33,108 bases of DNA. Origin: a virus. Shown one piece after another: positions 1 through 6,776 of the stretch; position 1 is the stretch's first letter, and every line of letters begins with the position of its first letter. The stretch is taken from the IMG/VR virus record IMGVR_UViG_3300049491_000386, positions 1 through 33,108 of that record. One strand, written 5' to 3'. Below the pieces are notes generated by a model. That model ran no database searches. It worked only from the letters and a program-made list of their open reading frames with translations, and had not been told where the DNA came from. The translations under genes were made by a program, and so were the position numbers.

Positions 1-1
1 G

Positions 2-556
2 TGGGTGTCGGCACAGACCATCAACGTCAGCAAGATGACGGACGACCGCAAGGAAGTGCTGTTCTCGCAGATCGACCGCGCGCTGAACGGTGAGACCGAG
101 CCACCTGAAGATGACGAGGATGACGAGAAGCGCAAGCCGAAGGCTGACGAGGATGACGAGCCAGAAGAAGGCACACGCAAGAAGCGCAAGCCGAAGGCTG
201 ACTTCGCACCATCTCCTGACAAGATCAAGTACCCATCGTCCTTCGAGTTCAAGGGCCGAGTGATCTTCATCTCGAACCTGAAGAAGGAGGAGTTCGACTC
301 CGCCATCCTGTCACGCTCGGCGAAGATCAACATGGACCTGTCACCAGCGCAGATCCTGGACCGCATGCGCAAGATCCTCCCAAGCCTGGGCGGTGAGGAC
401 GTGCCAATCGACCAGAAGGAAGAGCTGCTCGACCACCTGCTCAAGATGCACCGTGGCGGGCAGATCACGCAAGTCACGATGCGTGAGTTCACCAAGGGCC
501 TTGACATCGTCCGCAGCGGGGCGCCGAACTGGAGAGATTTGGTCCAGTACGCGTGA
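2..556 (+). CDS. C-terminal part of a phage AAA-type ATPase (5' end outside window)
   Basis: The reading frame is open from the first bases, so the gene very likely starts upstream; the GTG at 5 is probably internal. After a short helical stretch comes a very charged, low-complexity linker (roughly residues 35-65, alternating acidic runs and KRKPKAD repeats). The C-terminal half reads like the end of a phage AAA ATPase: FKGRVIFISNL is a typical sensor-1 strand, followed by DSAILSRSAKI, which fits an arginine-finger/lid region. No Walker motifs are visible because they would lie upstream. The charged linker between the core and sensor strand is unusual and may be a lineage-specific insertion. 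Family assignment rests on motif resemblance; the exact role (assembly, packaging or DNA metabolism) cannot be told. Confidence 0.6.
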   Translation, partial: WVSAQTINVSKMTDDRKEVLFSQIDRALNGETEPPEDDEDDEKRKPKADEDDEPEEGTRKKRKPKADFAPSPDKIKYPSSFEFKGRVIFISNLKKEEFDSAILSRSAKINMDLSPAQILDRMRKILPSLGGEDVPIDQKEELLDHLLKMHRGGQITQVTMREFTKGLDIVRSGAPNWRDLVQYA

Positions 557-577
557 TGATCCCGAAATGCCATAGAC

Positions 578-585
578 GCTAAATA
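578..585 (+). promoter_or_regulatory. Putative T4-type late promoter (GCTAAATA)
   Basis: The octamer GCTAAATA resembles the T4 late -10 element TATAAATA, which is read by the gp55 sigma-like factor and needs no -35 box. It lies in the short gap between the ATPase gene and the GIY-YIG gene at 620. By analogy with T4, transcription would start near 591. The same octamer recurs in front of seven other units in this window. Confidence 0.6.
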
Positions 586-586
586 T

Positions 587-608
587 CTCAGGTGTTACAT
601 TACCTGAG
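587..608 (+). promoter_or_regulatory. Hairpin over the ribosome binding site of the GIY-YIG gene
   Basis: CTCAGGT (587-593) pairs perfectly with ACCTGAG (602-608), leaving an 8-base loop. The 3' arm runs into the GGAG ribosome binding site (608-611) of the gene starting at 620. A transcript made from the late promoter at 578 should begin around 591 and lose most of the 5' arm, freeing the site; read-through transcripts would keep the hairpin. Confidence 0.6.
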
Positions 609-619
609 GAGAGCGAGAT

Positions 620-1285
620 ATGGCAACGGTCAGAGCATCACGGCGCAAGCATCACATCATCTACAAGACGACCTGCTTGGTAACTGGCAGATATTACGTG
701 GGGATGCACAGCACTGACGATCTGAACGACAAGTACCTTGGGAGCGGTCTCCGCCTTCAGCGGTCAATCAAGAAGTATGGTGCAGATCAACACACGAGAG
801 AGATCCTTGAGGATCTTGCTACAAGAGAAGCGGCCTCTGAGCGTGAGAAAGAACTGATCACCGAGGAAATGCGCGCTGATCCTGAATGTCTGAACTGCGG
901 AGCTGGAGGTCTTGGCGCCGTCGATCGCCCTCCAACCAAAGAAGAGACCCGTCAGAAACTCTCCGCCGCTTCCAAAGCCGTAGTTCGCACACCCGAATGG
1001 TGTGCAAAGATTGCAGCCTCGCACCTTGGTAAGATCCCAGATCCTGAAATCGGTAAGCGGCATTCTGAGAAGATGAAGGGTCGTACCTCCACTCCTGAAC
1101 AGATCGCCGCTCGTACAGCAGGTCAACTCTCCTCTGAGAAATTCAAGCAACGGTATCGCACCCTCATCGTGGATGGCATCACTTATCAGAACGGTCGCGA
1201 AGCGACCACCGCGCTCGGTATTCCTAGTTCCACGCTTTTCTATCGACTGAACTCTCCAAACTGGAGCACGTACTCGTACGCCTAA
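620..1285 (+). CDS. Free-standing GIY-YIG homing endonuclease (first paralogue)
   Basis: This 221-residue protein has a GIY-YIG nuclease domain at residues 10-100: IIYKTTCLVTGRYYVGMHS supplies the two tyrosine-containing strands, and SEREKELI provides the expected catalytic-region glutamate. Residues 105-175 contain NUMOD3-like DNA-binding segments (PTKEETRQKLSAAS, RHSEKMKGR). The C-terminus (YQNGREATTALGIPSSTLFYRL) looks like a NUMOD1-type helix-turn-helix. Such proteins cut a site in related genomes and spread themselves by recombination. The gene has its own late promoter and an RBS hairpin, as T4 homing endonucleases do. Its first 100 residues are nearly the same as those of the gene at 6777, while the C-termini differ. 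Its stop codon lies inside the next late promoter. Confidence 0.9.
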   Translation: MATVRASRRKHHIIYKTTCLVTGRYYVGMHSTDDLNDKYLGSGLRLQRSIKKYGADQHTREILEDLATREAASEREKELITEEMRADPECLNCGAGGLGAVDRPPTKEETRQKLSAASKAVVRTPEWCAKIAASHLGKIPDPEIGKRHSEKMKGRTSTPEQIAARTAGQLSSEKFKQRYRTLIVDGITYQNGREATTALGIPSSTLFYRLNSPNWSTYSYA

Positions 1286-1288
1286 ATA
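1281..1288 (+). promoter_or_regulatory. Putative late promoter (CCTAAATA) overlapping a stop codon
   Basis: CCTAAATA spans the TAA stop (1283-1285) of the homing endonuclease and sits 25 bases before the tail-tube-fold gene at 1314. The T4 late-type start would be close to 1294. The overlap suggests the endonuclease inserted exactly upstream of, or reused, an existing late promoter. Confidence 0.6.
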
Positions 1289-1291
1289 GTG

Positions 1292-1306
1292 TCATGATCT
1301 TCATGA
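1292..1306 (+). promoter_or_regulatory. Small hairpin between late promoter and start codon
   Basis: TCATGA (1292-1297) pairs with TCATGA (1301-1306) across a 3-base loop and ends against the weak GAG ribosome binding element before the ATG at 1314. The predicted late start at about 1294 would disrupt the 5' arm. It follows the same plan as the hairpins at 587, 6753 and 23336 but is weaker. Confidence 0.4.
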
Positions 1307-1313
1307 GACAATA

Positions 1314-2606
1314 ATGGCTGACATCTCGCAACTTGCCAAGATCGGCGGCGTAGACGCCCAACGAACAGCCACCGAGCTGTTCGGTATGGCCGTTGACAAC
1401 TTCTCGACTGGCACCATCAACCCGGCCCTGCGTGCCGCGTTCGGTCAGGCTGAAGAGCCGCCAGTCAATCGGAACGACGGCTCATGGTACAGCACCTCGT
1501 ATGCCGCGTCGCTCGCGAACTCGCAGTTCCGGCCGAAGTTCAAGTTCATGTTCCGCGTGGAGTTCCTGTTCAAGCCAACCGTGCTCGAGCAGTTCGCCGC
1601 AACGACCGCGGCCTGGAAGAACAACTTCGTGTTCTCGATCCGCTCAGTTGATCGCCCAAAGATCGACTTCGAGTACGAGGACGTGAACCAGTACAACTTC
1701 CGCACGAAGGTGTTGAAGAGCATCAAGCACCAGGACCTGACCATGACGTTCACCGACGACGTCGGGAACAACGTGCACGAGTTCTTCCGCTTCATGATGA
1801 TGGTGCACCAGCCAATCACACGCCGCTCGGTTGGCGCGTCACAGAACATCTCCGACGCGTTCGCCACGTACGCGAACGGGAACGGCATGCTGTTCTCCGA
1901 CAACCTCGGGAACGTGAACGACTACGCGCACCGTGGCGTGCTGAACTCCGACGTCGGGAACGCGATCCAAGCGATCAAGGTCACGCAGATGTACGTCACC
2001 CTGGGTCGAGGCCAGTCGGACCTGGACAACGGTGCCAAGGAAGTCTCGTTCTTCTTCATCAACCCGCGCATCGTGTCGCTGGACCTGGATGACGTGAATC
2101 ACGAGCTCTCGGATCCGAACCTGTTCACCATGAAGTTCGACTACGACTACATGGTGATGAGCGACCAGCAGATCATGAAGAAGCCAGCTCCAGAGAAGAG
2201 CTTGCCTCCAGTCGGCTCCGCCCCAAGCGAGCCAACGCCAACTGGTCGCGGCGCTGGTGGCACGAACACCTCACCAGCCGGGAACAACAACCCGTACACG
2301 CAGATCCTCGCGGGAGTCGCTGGCCGCGCCGTGCAACGCATCACGTCAGAGACGATTGGCCGCAAGATCCGTCAGATCCCCGGTGCGGGCTCGGTGGCCG
2401 ACACACTGGGCGGCTTGGTGGCTGGTGTCACCGCTGGCAGCATCAACGGCCTTGGCACCTCAGTGAACCAGTCATTCGCACGACCAGGCCGCGACGTCGT
2501 GACTGACGGTTCGACTGCCGGTCGCGACACCGCAAAGTACACGACCTCAACTGGTGGCTTCGGCCCTGATCAACCTGGTGTTGGCACTCCACAGGCAGGT
2601 GCGTGA
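1314..2606 (+). CDS. Tail-tube-fold baseplate protein (gp48/gp54-like)
   Basis: The protein is 430 residues long. Residues 70-280 look like a contractile-tail tube fold: FKFMFRVEFLF, a central RTKVLKSIKHQDLTMTFTDD block typical of tube proteins, and a later FFFINPRIVSLDLDD segment followed by a FDYDYM strand. The remaining 140 residues are a Pro/Gly/Ser-rich linker and a Gly/Ala-rich helical tail. Tube subunits themselves are usually about half this size, so the extended length points to a tube initiator or cap of the baseplate, as T4 gp48 and gp54 are. Being followed by gp4 fits a structural cluster. ATG start with late promoter 25 bases upstream. The tube fold is a fair inference; the choice between gp48, gp54 and another tube-like protein is not certain. 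Confidence 0.55.
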   Translation: MADISQLAKIGGVDAQRTATELFGMAVDNFSTGTINPALRAAFGQAEEPPVNRNDGSWYSTSYAASLANSQFRPKFKFMFRVEFLFKPTVLEQFAATTAAWKNNFVFSIRSVDRPKIDFEYEDVNQYNFRTKVLKSIKHQDLTMTFTDDVGNNVHEFFRFMMMVHQPITRRSVGASQNISDAFATYANGNGMLFSDNLGNVNDYAHRGVLNSDVGNAIQAIKVTQMYVTLGRGQSDLDNGAKEVSFFFINPRIVSLDLDDVNHELSDPNLFTMKFDYDYMVMSDQQIMKKPAPEKSLPPVGSAPSEPTPTGRGAGGTNTSPAGNNNPYTQILAGVAGRAVQRITSETIGRKIRQIPGAGSVADTLGGLVAGVTAGSINGLGTSVNQSFARPGRDVVTDGSTAGRDTAKYTTSTGGFGPDQPGVGTPQAGA

Positions 2607-3055
2607 TGGCTGGTCAACGTACCACGATGAAGGGTCGGTTCATCCCGAAGAACCCTGGCAAGTACCTCGGTGATCCATCGAAGATCATCTTCCGGTCGTC
2701 CTGGGAAGTCCGCCTGTTCAAGTGGCTTGACACCACGCCAGCCGTGAAGCAGTGGGCGTCTGAAGAGTTCAGCGTGCCGTACCTCTCGCCGATCGACAGC
2801 AAGGTTCACCAGTACTATCCTGATGCGCTCGTCGTGTACCAGGACAAGTTCGGGAACATGAAGAAAGAGATCATCGAGGTCAAGCCGTACAAAGAGACGG
2901 TGCTAAGTAATCGATCGACTGATCGTGACAAGCTCGCGTTCATGATCAATCAAGCAAAGTGGAAAGCCGCGGCGATCTTCGCAGCCTCCCAAGGCATGAC
3001 GTTCCGTGTGATCACGGAGAAGTCGATGTTCGCGAACGGCAACACAAGGAAGTGA
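2606..3055 (+). CDS. 4: Head completion protein gp4
   Basis: The 149-residue product matches the T4 gp4 (also called 50/65) head completion family: basic start, PSKIIFRSSWEVRLFKWLD, then YYPDALVVYQD and KKEIIEVKPYKET. This pattern is a PD-(D/E)XK-like nuclease fold (D in YPDA, E-V-K in IIEVKPY), consistent with the family's proposed action on DNA ends when the filled head is closed. The ATG at 2606 shares one base with the preceding TGA (TGATG), so translation is coupled; a GTG at 2603 in the same frame is less likely. The next gene, small terminase, starts one base after the stop. Confidence 0.85.
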   Translation: MAGQRTTMKGRFIPKNPGKYLGDPSKIIFRSSWEVRLFKWLDTTPAVKQWASEEFSVPYLSPIDSKVHQYYPDALVVYQDKFGNMKKEIIEVKPYKETVLSNRSTDRDKLAFMINQAKWKAAAIFAASQGMTFRVITEKSMFANGNTRK

Positions 3056-3056
3056 C

Positions 3057-3512
3057 ATGTCACAAGTGAAACTCAAGGACCCGCTCGACGGCCTGTTCGA
3101 CGTTGATCCCGACGAACGCGAGCTGGTCGAGTACGAGGACGTCCCGCAAACCGAGCTCGCCGCTCTCGCCCCTCCAGGTGCAGCCGCTCCTGAGAAGGAT
3201 GAGGATGACATCGAGACCGAGCGTAAGATCGACGAGGTGTACGACCACGCCGTGACCACGTTCCAGAATCAGATCGCGTACACCGAGATCATCGAACCGC
3301 GGTACGCCGCTCGGAACGCGGAAGTCGCGGCCTCGTACCTGAACATCGCCCTGTCGGCCGCGACGGCCAAAGCCAAGCTGAAGACCGATCGTCGTCGCGT
3401 AAACTCGTTCATCCCAGGCATGGGCGGCAAGGTCACGAACAACACGATCGTCGCGACGCGTGAGGAAATTATGAGGATGATCTCGGTTGACGCCGAGGCC
3501 AAGCCTATCTGA
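3057..3512 (+). CDS. 16: Small terminase subunit gp16
   Basis: This 151-residue protein has the three-part plan of T4 gp16. It begins with an acidic N-terminus (DPLDGLFDVDPDERELVEYEDV), continues with a central helical region around residues 70-115 (RNAEVAASYLNIALSAATAKAKLK) that forms the oligomer core, and ends with a TNNTIVATREEIMRMI segment equivalent to the gp16 C-terminal motif that contacts the large subunit. It recognises concatemeric DNA and stimulates the gp17 ATPase. In T4 genes 16 and 17 are adjacent; here they are 5.1 kb apart, with eight genes between them. The stop is followed by a late promoter at 3519. Confidence 0.8.
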   Translation: MSQVKLKDPLDGLFDVDPDERELVEYEDVPQTELAALAPPGAAAPEKDEDDIETERKIDEVYDHAVTTFQNQIAYTEIIEPRYAARNAEVAASYLNIALSAATAKAKLKTDRRRVNSFIPGMGGKVTNNTIVATREEIMRMISVDAEAKPI

Positions 3513-3518
3513 CCGGCA

Positions 3519-3526
3519 CCTAAATA
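3519..3526 (+). promoter_or_regulatory. Putative late promoter (CCTAAATA)
   Basis: CCTAAATA lies 22 bases before the ATG at 3548, just after the gp16 stop. It would drive the block of four unknown proteins that follows. No hairpin follows this copy; the leader carries an exposed CCGGAGCG ribosome binding site. Confidence 0.6.
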
Positions 3527-3547
3527 CACGAACACCGGAGCGATCCA

Positions 3548-4384
3548 ATGAAAGTAGCCGAACTCCTCTTGACTGAAATGGCAAAGCGCTCGAGCGCGGA
3601 TGCGTTCATCAAGGCGGCCAAGGACCTGCTCGGCGCCGAGAAGCTGAAGAGCGTGAAGTGGGCGGACATCGATAAGGTCGCCAAGACGGCCGACATCCTG
3701 ATTCCGCCAGCCATCCGCGCCATGAAGAGCGGCCGTGGTACTTGGGACCTCTCACGGCACACCGCCCCAGAGACCAAGAAAGAAGAACCAAAGCCAAGCG
3801 CTGACGCAGTCAAGGCGACCGCTTCACGAATGGCGGCTGACGCGGCAAAGGACTCGAAGCCGAAAGAGCGTGACGCGTCCCGTGTGAACCACTACACCTC
3901 GTACACCGAGTGGCCTGAGTTCGTTCGTGCTCTGAAGAAGGAGCACGGGGACGACATCGACATCGAGCGCGAGGCGTTCGGCAAGCACACCACCGGCCGA
4001 CACGGCTTCGCGATGGGCAAGTTCCACGTGATCGACAAGAAAACCGACGAGGTGATCGGTCAGTGGGAAGCACAAGGCGGCGCAATGGTTCCAGGTCGTG
4101 GTGCTGTCGGGTACGGCGTCGGGAACGTCGCACACACCAAGAAAAAGCAGGCCTCGCTTGATGCACGGCCGTTTTACGCCATGTGGATCAAGCCAGAGCA
4201 CGGGGCCGGGTACATCGCTACCGGCACCTCAAACTCAGGTGGGCCGTGGCGTGACAAGGACACCGCTCAGATGCACGTCGCTGACAAGCGAAACGACCTC
4301 GAGTACGACGACGAGTTCGATGGCGGCTCGATCACAATCAAGCAGGTCAAGAAGACCGCTGGCGGAAAGTGGGAACTCGCATGA
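3548..4384 (+). CDS. Unknown protein with capsid-targeting-like N-terminus
   Basis: I do not recognise this 278-residue protein. It starts MKVAELLLTEM, close in form to the short capsid-targeting sequences of T4 internal proteins, which the gp21 protease cuts after an L/I-x-E motif (here LTE at residues 8-10). Residues 75-115 are a Lys/Ala/Pro-rich linker. The C-terminal 165 residues look globular, with many aromatics and Gly (YTEWPEFVRAL, GKFHVIDKKTDEVIGQWEAQGG, FYAMWIKPEHGAGYIATG), and end in a strand-rich segment. First gene after a late promoter, and coupled by ATGA to the next. I infer a late, possibly head-packaged protein; nothing points to an enzyme class. Confidence 0.75.
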   Translation: MKVAELLLTEMAKRSSADAFIKAAKDLLGAEKLKSVKWADIDKVAKTADILIPPAIRAMKSGRGTWDLSRHTAPETKKEEPKPSADAVKATASRMAADAAKDSKPKERDASRVNHYTSYTEWPEFVRALKKEHGDDIDIEREAFGKHTTGRHGFAMGKFHVIDKKTDEVIGQWEAQGGAMVPGRGAVGYGVGNVAHTKKKQASLDARPFYAMWIKPEHGAGYIATGTSNSGGPWRDKDTAQMHVADKRNDLEYDDEFDGGSITIKQVKKTAGGKWELA

Positions 4385-5130
4385 AGCTCGACCAACTCAA
4401 GATTCCAACCCTGAAGCCGCGTGACAGCGGTCACCGCGTGCTCGCTGCCAAGGTGAATGCCGCTGGCCCGCACCGCGACAAGAAAGCCGAGCTCAAGCGC
4501 GGCACCGAGAAGCACAAAGGACGCTCAGTGTACGAGGCCTCGATCGAAGAGGCTGAAGGCAAGGTACCGCACAAGATGGCTGGTCGTGCTGACGCAATCC
4601 AGAAGCGGCTGAAGACCGCGCGCCTCGCCAAGCAGCGTGAGCTCGAGTCGTCGTATGAAGATGACGATGAGAAGCCAGTCGCCAAGCAGAAGGTCGATGA
4701 GAAGTCGCTTGGGTCAAAGGTCGGCTTCGACAGCTACGAGGAGTGGATGCTCTCGGTTCCGACTAAGCACACGGTGCGGAAGGTCGGGAATGTCGAGCGT
4801 GTGCAGGCAGCCGGCAAGGACTTCGAAGGCGTCTGCGCCGAGTGGGACGATGACAAGATGTCTGGGTGGATCTACACGTACTACCTCGACAAGAAGAACC
4901 TGCTCGAAAAGTTCCACCTGTCCGACGCTCCAGAAGCGAAGGGCAAGTTCAAAGAGCTCAGCGCCGACGCCCTCGCTGACTGGCTGATCAAGACCCGCAG
5001 TGGTGATGGCAAGCGGATTTACGGCTCGCTGAGTCAGCAGATCGTCTTCAACAAAGACAACCCGGCGTACAAGAAGAAGATGGAGGCGACAATCGCCGCC
5101 GTCAAGCGCAAGCTGAAGGACAAGCAATGA
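4381..5130 (+). CDS. Unknown basic protein, late cluster
   Basis: This 249-residue protein is not recognised. Start chosen at the ATG overlapping the previous stop (ATGA at 4381); the frame extends to a GTG at 4369, but that is inside the previous gene. The first 115 residues are extremely rich in Lys, Arg and Glu and look like an extended or coiled-coil DNA-binding or scaffold-like region. The second half is more globular (SYEEWMLSVP, EWDDDKMSGWIYTYYLDKKNLLEKFHLS) and ends in another Lys-rich helix. Shared motifs such as YTEWPEF in the previous protein and SYEEWML here may mark a related small domain. It is coupled to the next gene by an overlap at 5127. Confidence 0.75.
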   Translation: MKLDQLKIPTLKPRDSGHRVLAAKVNAAGPHRDKKAELKRGTEKHKGRSVYEASIEEAEGKVPHKMAGRADAIQKRLKTARLAKQRELESSYEDDDEKPVAKQKVDEKSLGSKVGFDSYEEWMLSVPTKHTVRKVGNVERVQAAGKDFEGVCAEWDDDKMSGWIYTYYLDKKNLLEKFHLSDAPEAKGKFKELSADALADWLIKTRSGDGKRIYGSLSQQIVFNKDNPAYKKKMEATIAAVKRKLKDKQ

Positions 5131-6185
5131 TCACGTTCAAGGAATTCCTCTCTGAGGATGCCAAGACTCCGCCAACGACCGTTGAGTACAAGGGCGTTGA
5201 CCAGAAGGTTCGCACCTTCAAGGCCAGCCCGATCGAGAACTGGGTGTGGGCTGACATGCTGAAGGCCGCCGAAGAGGCGAAGGTCGGCGTCAAGGGCATG
5301 GACCGCATGAAAGCGGAACGCCTGATCTCGGGTGCTGGCATGCAGTACATGATCAAGAAGTTCAACGACGGCACGGGTCGCACCGGCCCGAAGTTCGATC
5401 GGCACTTCGTGACAAAGGCCTGGATCATGTCACACAAGGTCGGCAAGCTGAATGAAGCCAAAACGGCAGTGATTACTGCTGGGCGAGAGGTCATCATTGG
5501 TGATGGAGACTATCGACAATACGCCACGGTTGCCAAGATCGAAGGTGACATGGTTTACCTTCAAATGGCTGGTCGCAAGCGCCTGATGAAGGTCGGCGTG
5601 GATGAGCTGAGTGTCGAGTTGGGGCGTAAGATTGTTCCCGCAACGGTGTCTGTGTCTGAAGCAAAGAGCCCCGACCCTGAGATGGTTGAGCCGCACAAGT
5701 ACAGCGTGAAGCTGACCTTCAAGGGCAAGGACAAGCGGTGGCCAGCCCTCAAGGGCGACATCTACGAAAAGGACGTCGTGATCGGCACCTTCTCCCGTGG
5801 CGCCGTCAGCGGTGGCAGCATCCCTCCAATCGTGTCGAAGTTCGGCAGCTCGGCCGCCAAGGCCCGTTTCGAGGACTTCGCTGACAGCTTGTCGATCGCT
5901 GAGACGATCGAGGCCCTGCTCCCGCACAAGATGAATGAGAGCGTCGAGGACGACCAAGCCGAGTTGGCTGGCGAGTTCGACAAGCTCATGGCGCAGGCCA
6001 AGGGCAAGCTGTCGGACAAGAAGATTGCTGGCTTCAAGAAAGAGTTCGACTCGTACTGCGAGGCCTTCCAAGAGGCGTGCAACGACGAAGATGATGAAGA
6101 CGGCGATGGCGCCGACAACGCGATCGAAGGCATGGAAGATCTCGTCGAGGAGTTCCGTGACGCCATCAAGGAAACGGGCAAGTGA
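5127..6185 (+). CDS. Candidate packaged internal protein with inserted SH3-like segment
   Basis: The 352-residue product begins MITFKEFLSE, strikingly like T4 capsid-targeting sequences that end in an L/I-x-E cut site for prohead protease gp21. Residues 112-170 (GREVIIGDGDYRQYATVAKIEGDMVYLQM and on) look like a small beta-barrel of KOW/SH3 type. That stretch is richer in A/T third positions than the DNA on either side, and is bounded by NEAK (109-112) and SEAK (177-180), so it may be a domain insertion. The C-terminal 90 residues are acidic and helical, ending in a run of Asp/Glu. Known: T4 internal proteins with such leaders are injected with DNA. Inferred: this protein may be one; its effect in the host is unknown. 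Confidence 0.75.
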   Translation: MITFKEFLSEDAKTPPTTVEYKGVDQKVRTFKASPIENWVWADMLKAAEEAKVGVKGMDRMKAERLISGAGMQYMIKKFNDGTGRTGPKFDRHFVTKAWIMSHKVGKLNEAKTAVITAGREVIIGDGDYRQYATVAKIEGDMVYLQMAGRKRLMKVGVDELSVELGRKIVPATVSVSEAKSPDPEMVEPHKYSVKLTFKGKDKRWPALKGDIYEKDVVIGTFSRGAVSGGSIPPIVSKFGSSAAKARFEDFADSLSIAETIEALLPHKMNESVEDDQAELAGEFDKLMAQAKGKLSDKKIAGFKKEFDSYCEAFQEACNDEDDEDGDGADNAIEGMEDLVEEFRDAIKETGK

Positions 6186-6343
6186 AGCTGATCGATCTTC
6201 GCACCGTCAAACAGGTTCAGATGGGCTCAGTGGCAGCTGACAAGCAACCACGCCTGAACCTCGGCGTTGTGGGGATCTCGATCGGCCAAAAGCAGTCCAA
6301 GGGCGACACCTCTCGTCCCGCTGTTCGAATGAAGAAAGACTGA
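6182..6343 (+). CDS. Small unknown protein (53 aa)
   Basis: A short frame opens with GTG inside the GTGA overlap with the previous stop, and closes one base before the next start at 6345. The product begins MKLIDLRTVKQVQMG and is basic, with no clear domain. Its exact fit between neighbours, with coupling on the left and a one-base gap on the right, is the main support. Function unknown. Confidence 0.6.
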   Translation: MKLIDLRTVKQVQMGSVAADKQPRLNLGVVGISIGQKQSKGDTSRPAVRMKKD

Positions 6344-6344
6344 C

Positions 6345-6722
6345 ATGCACGACGACAAAGACGGTATGGCGAACATCGTGCGGAACCTGCAGATGGCGCA
6401 GCGGGTCGCGCAGATGTGGCACTGGAAGGTGAAGACCCTGTCACTGCACCTGGCTCTCGGCGAGCTGTACGACTTGCTGGGTGAGATGGCAGACGAGCTG
6501 TTCGAGATGTACATGGGCGCGTACGGAACTGACGCGCACGTCCCACTGAGCGACCCGAACCACTTCAGCGAGCAGGACCCAGTCGAGTTCATCCGTCAGC
6601 TGCACTCGGCGCTCAAGGAGCTCGAGCACTCGTTCCCACAGGACGGGTTCCTGGTGAACAAGTACCAGGAGCTGCAAGGCGCGGTCGCTCGCATCAAGTA
6701 CAAAGCGGAGAACCTGAAGTAG
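6345..6722 (+). CDS. Dps/ferritin-like helical protein, DUF5856-type
   Basis: The 125-residue protein is almost all helix. Residues 16-70 carry MAQRVAQMWHWKVKTLSLHLALGELYDLL followed by a DELFEMYMGAYG segment. This spacing of His/Trp and acidic residues along two helices is what Dps-like four-helix proteins show, and many T4-like phages carry a protein of this kind (DUF5856). The family has no established role that I know. It may bind iron or protect DNA, but the conserved residues alone do not prove this. It closes the late block that starts at 3519 and is followed directly by a homing endonuclease insertion. Confidence 0.65.
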   Translation: MHDDKDGMANIVRNLQMAQRVAQMWHWKVKTLSLHLALGELYDLLGEMADELFEMYMGAYGTDAHVPLSDPNHFSEQDPVEFIRQLHSALKELEHSFPQDGFLVNKYQELQGAVARIKYKAENLK

Positions 6723-6743
6723 TGTCACCTTTTTGCCAGACCT

Positions 6744-6751
6744 GCTAAATA
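6744..6751 (+). promoter_or_regulatory. Putative late promoter (GCTAAATA)
   Basis: GCTAAATA stands 25 bases before the second GIY-YIG gene. The expected start, about 6757, falls inside the hairpin that follows. Upstream lies a CCTTTTT stretch (6728-6734) without a strong stem, so it is not a convincing terminator. Confidence 0.6.
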
Positions 6752-6752
6752 G

Positions 6753-6771
6753 GCTCGTCTAACCAACGAGC
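6753..6771 (+). promoter_or_regulatory. Hairpin over the ribosome binding site of the second GIY-YIG gene
   Basis: GCTCGT (6753-6758) pairs perfectly with ACGAGC (6766-6771) across a 7-base loop; the ATG follows five bases later, so the 3' arm contains the only available Shine-Dalgarno-like bases (GAG). A late transcript starting near 6757 would lose four of the six 5' arm bases. Confidence 0.6.
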
Positions 6772-6776
6772 ATTTC

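Noticed and set aside
6728-6734. CCTTTTT as terminator after the Dps-like gene
   Set aside because: No stable stem precedes the T-run.
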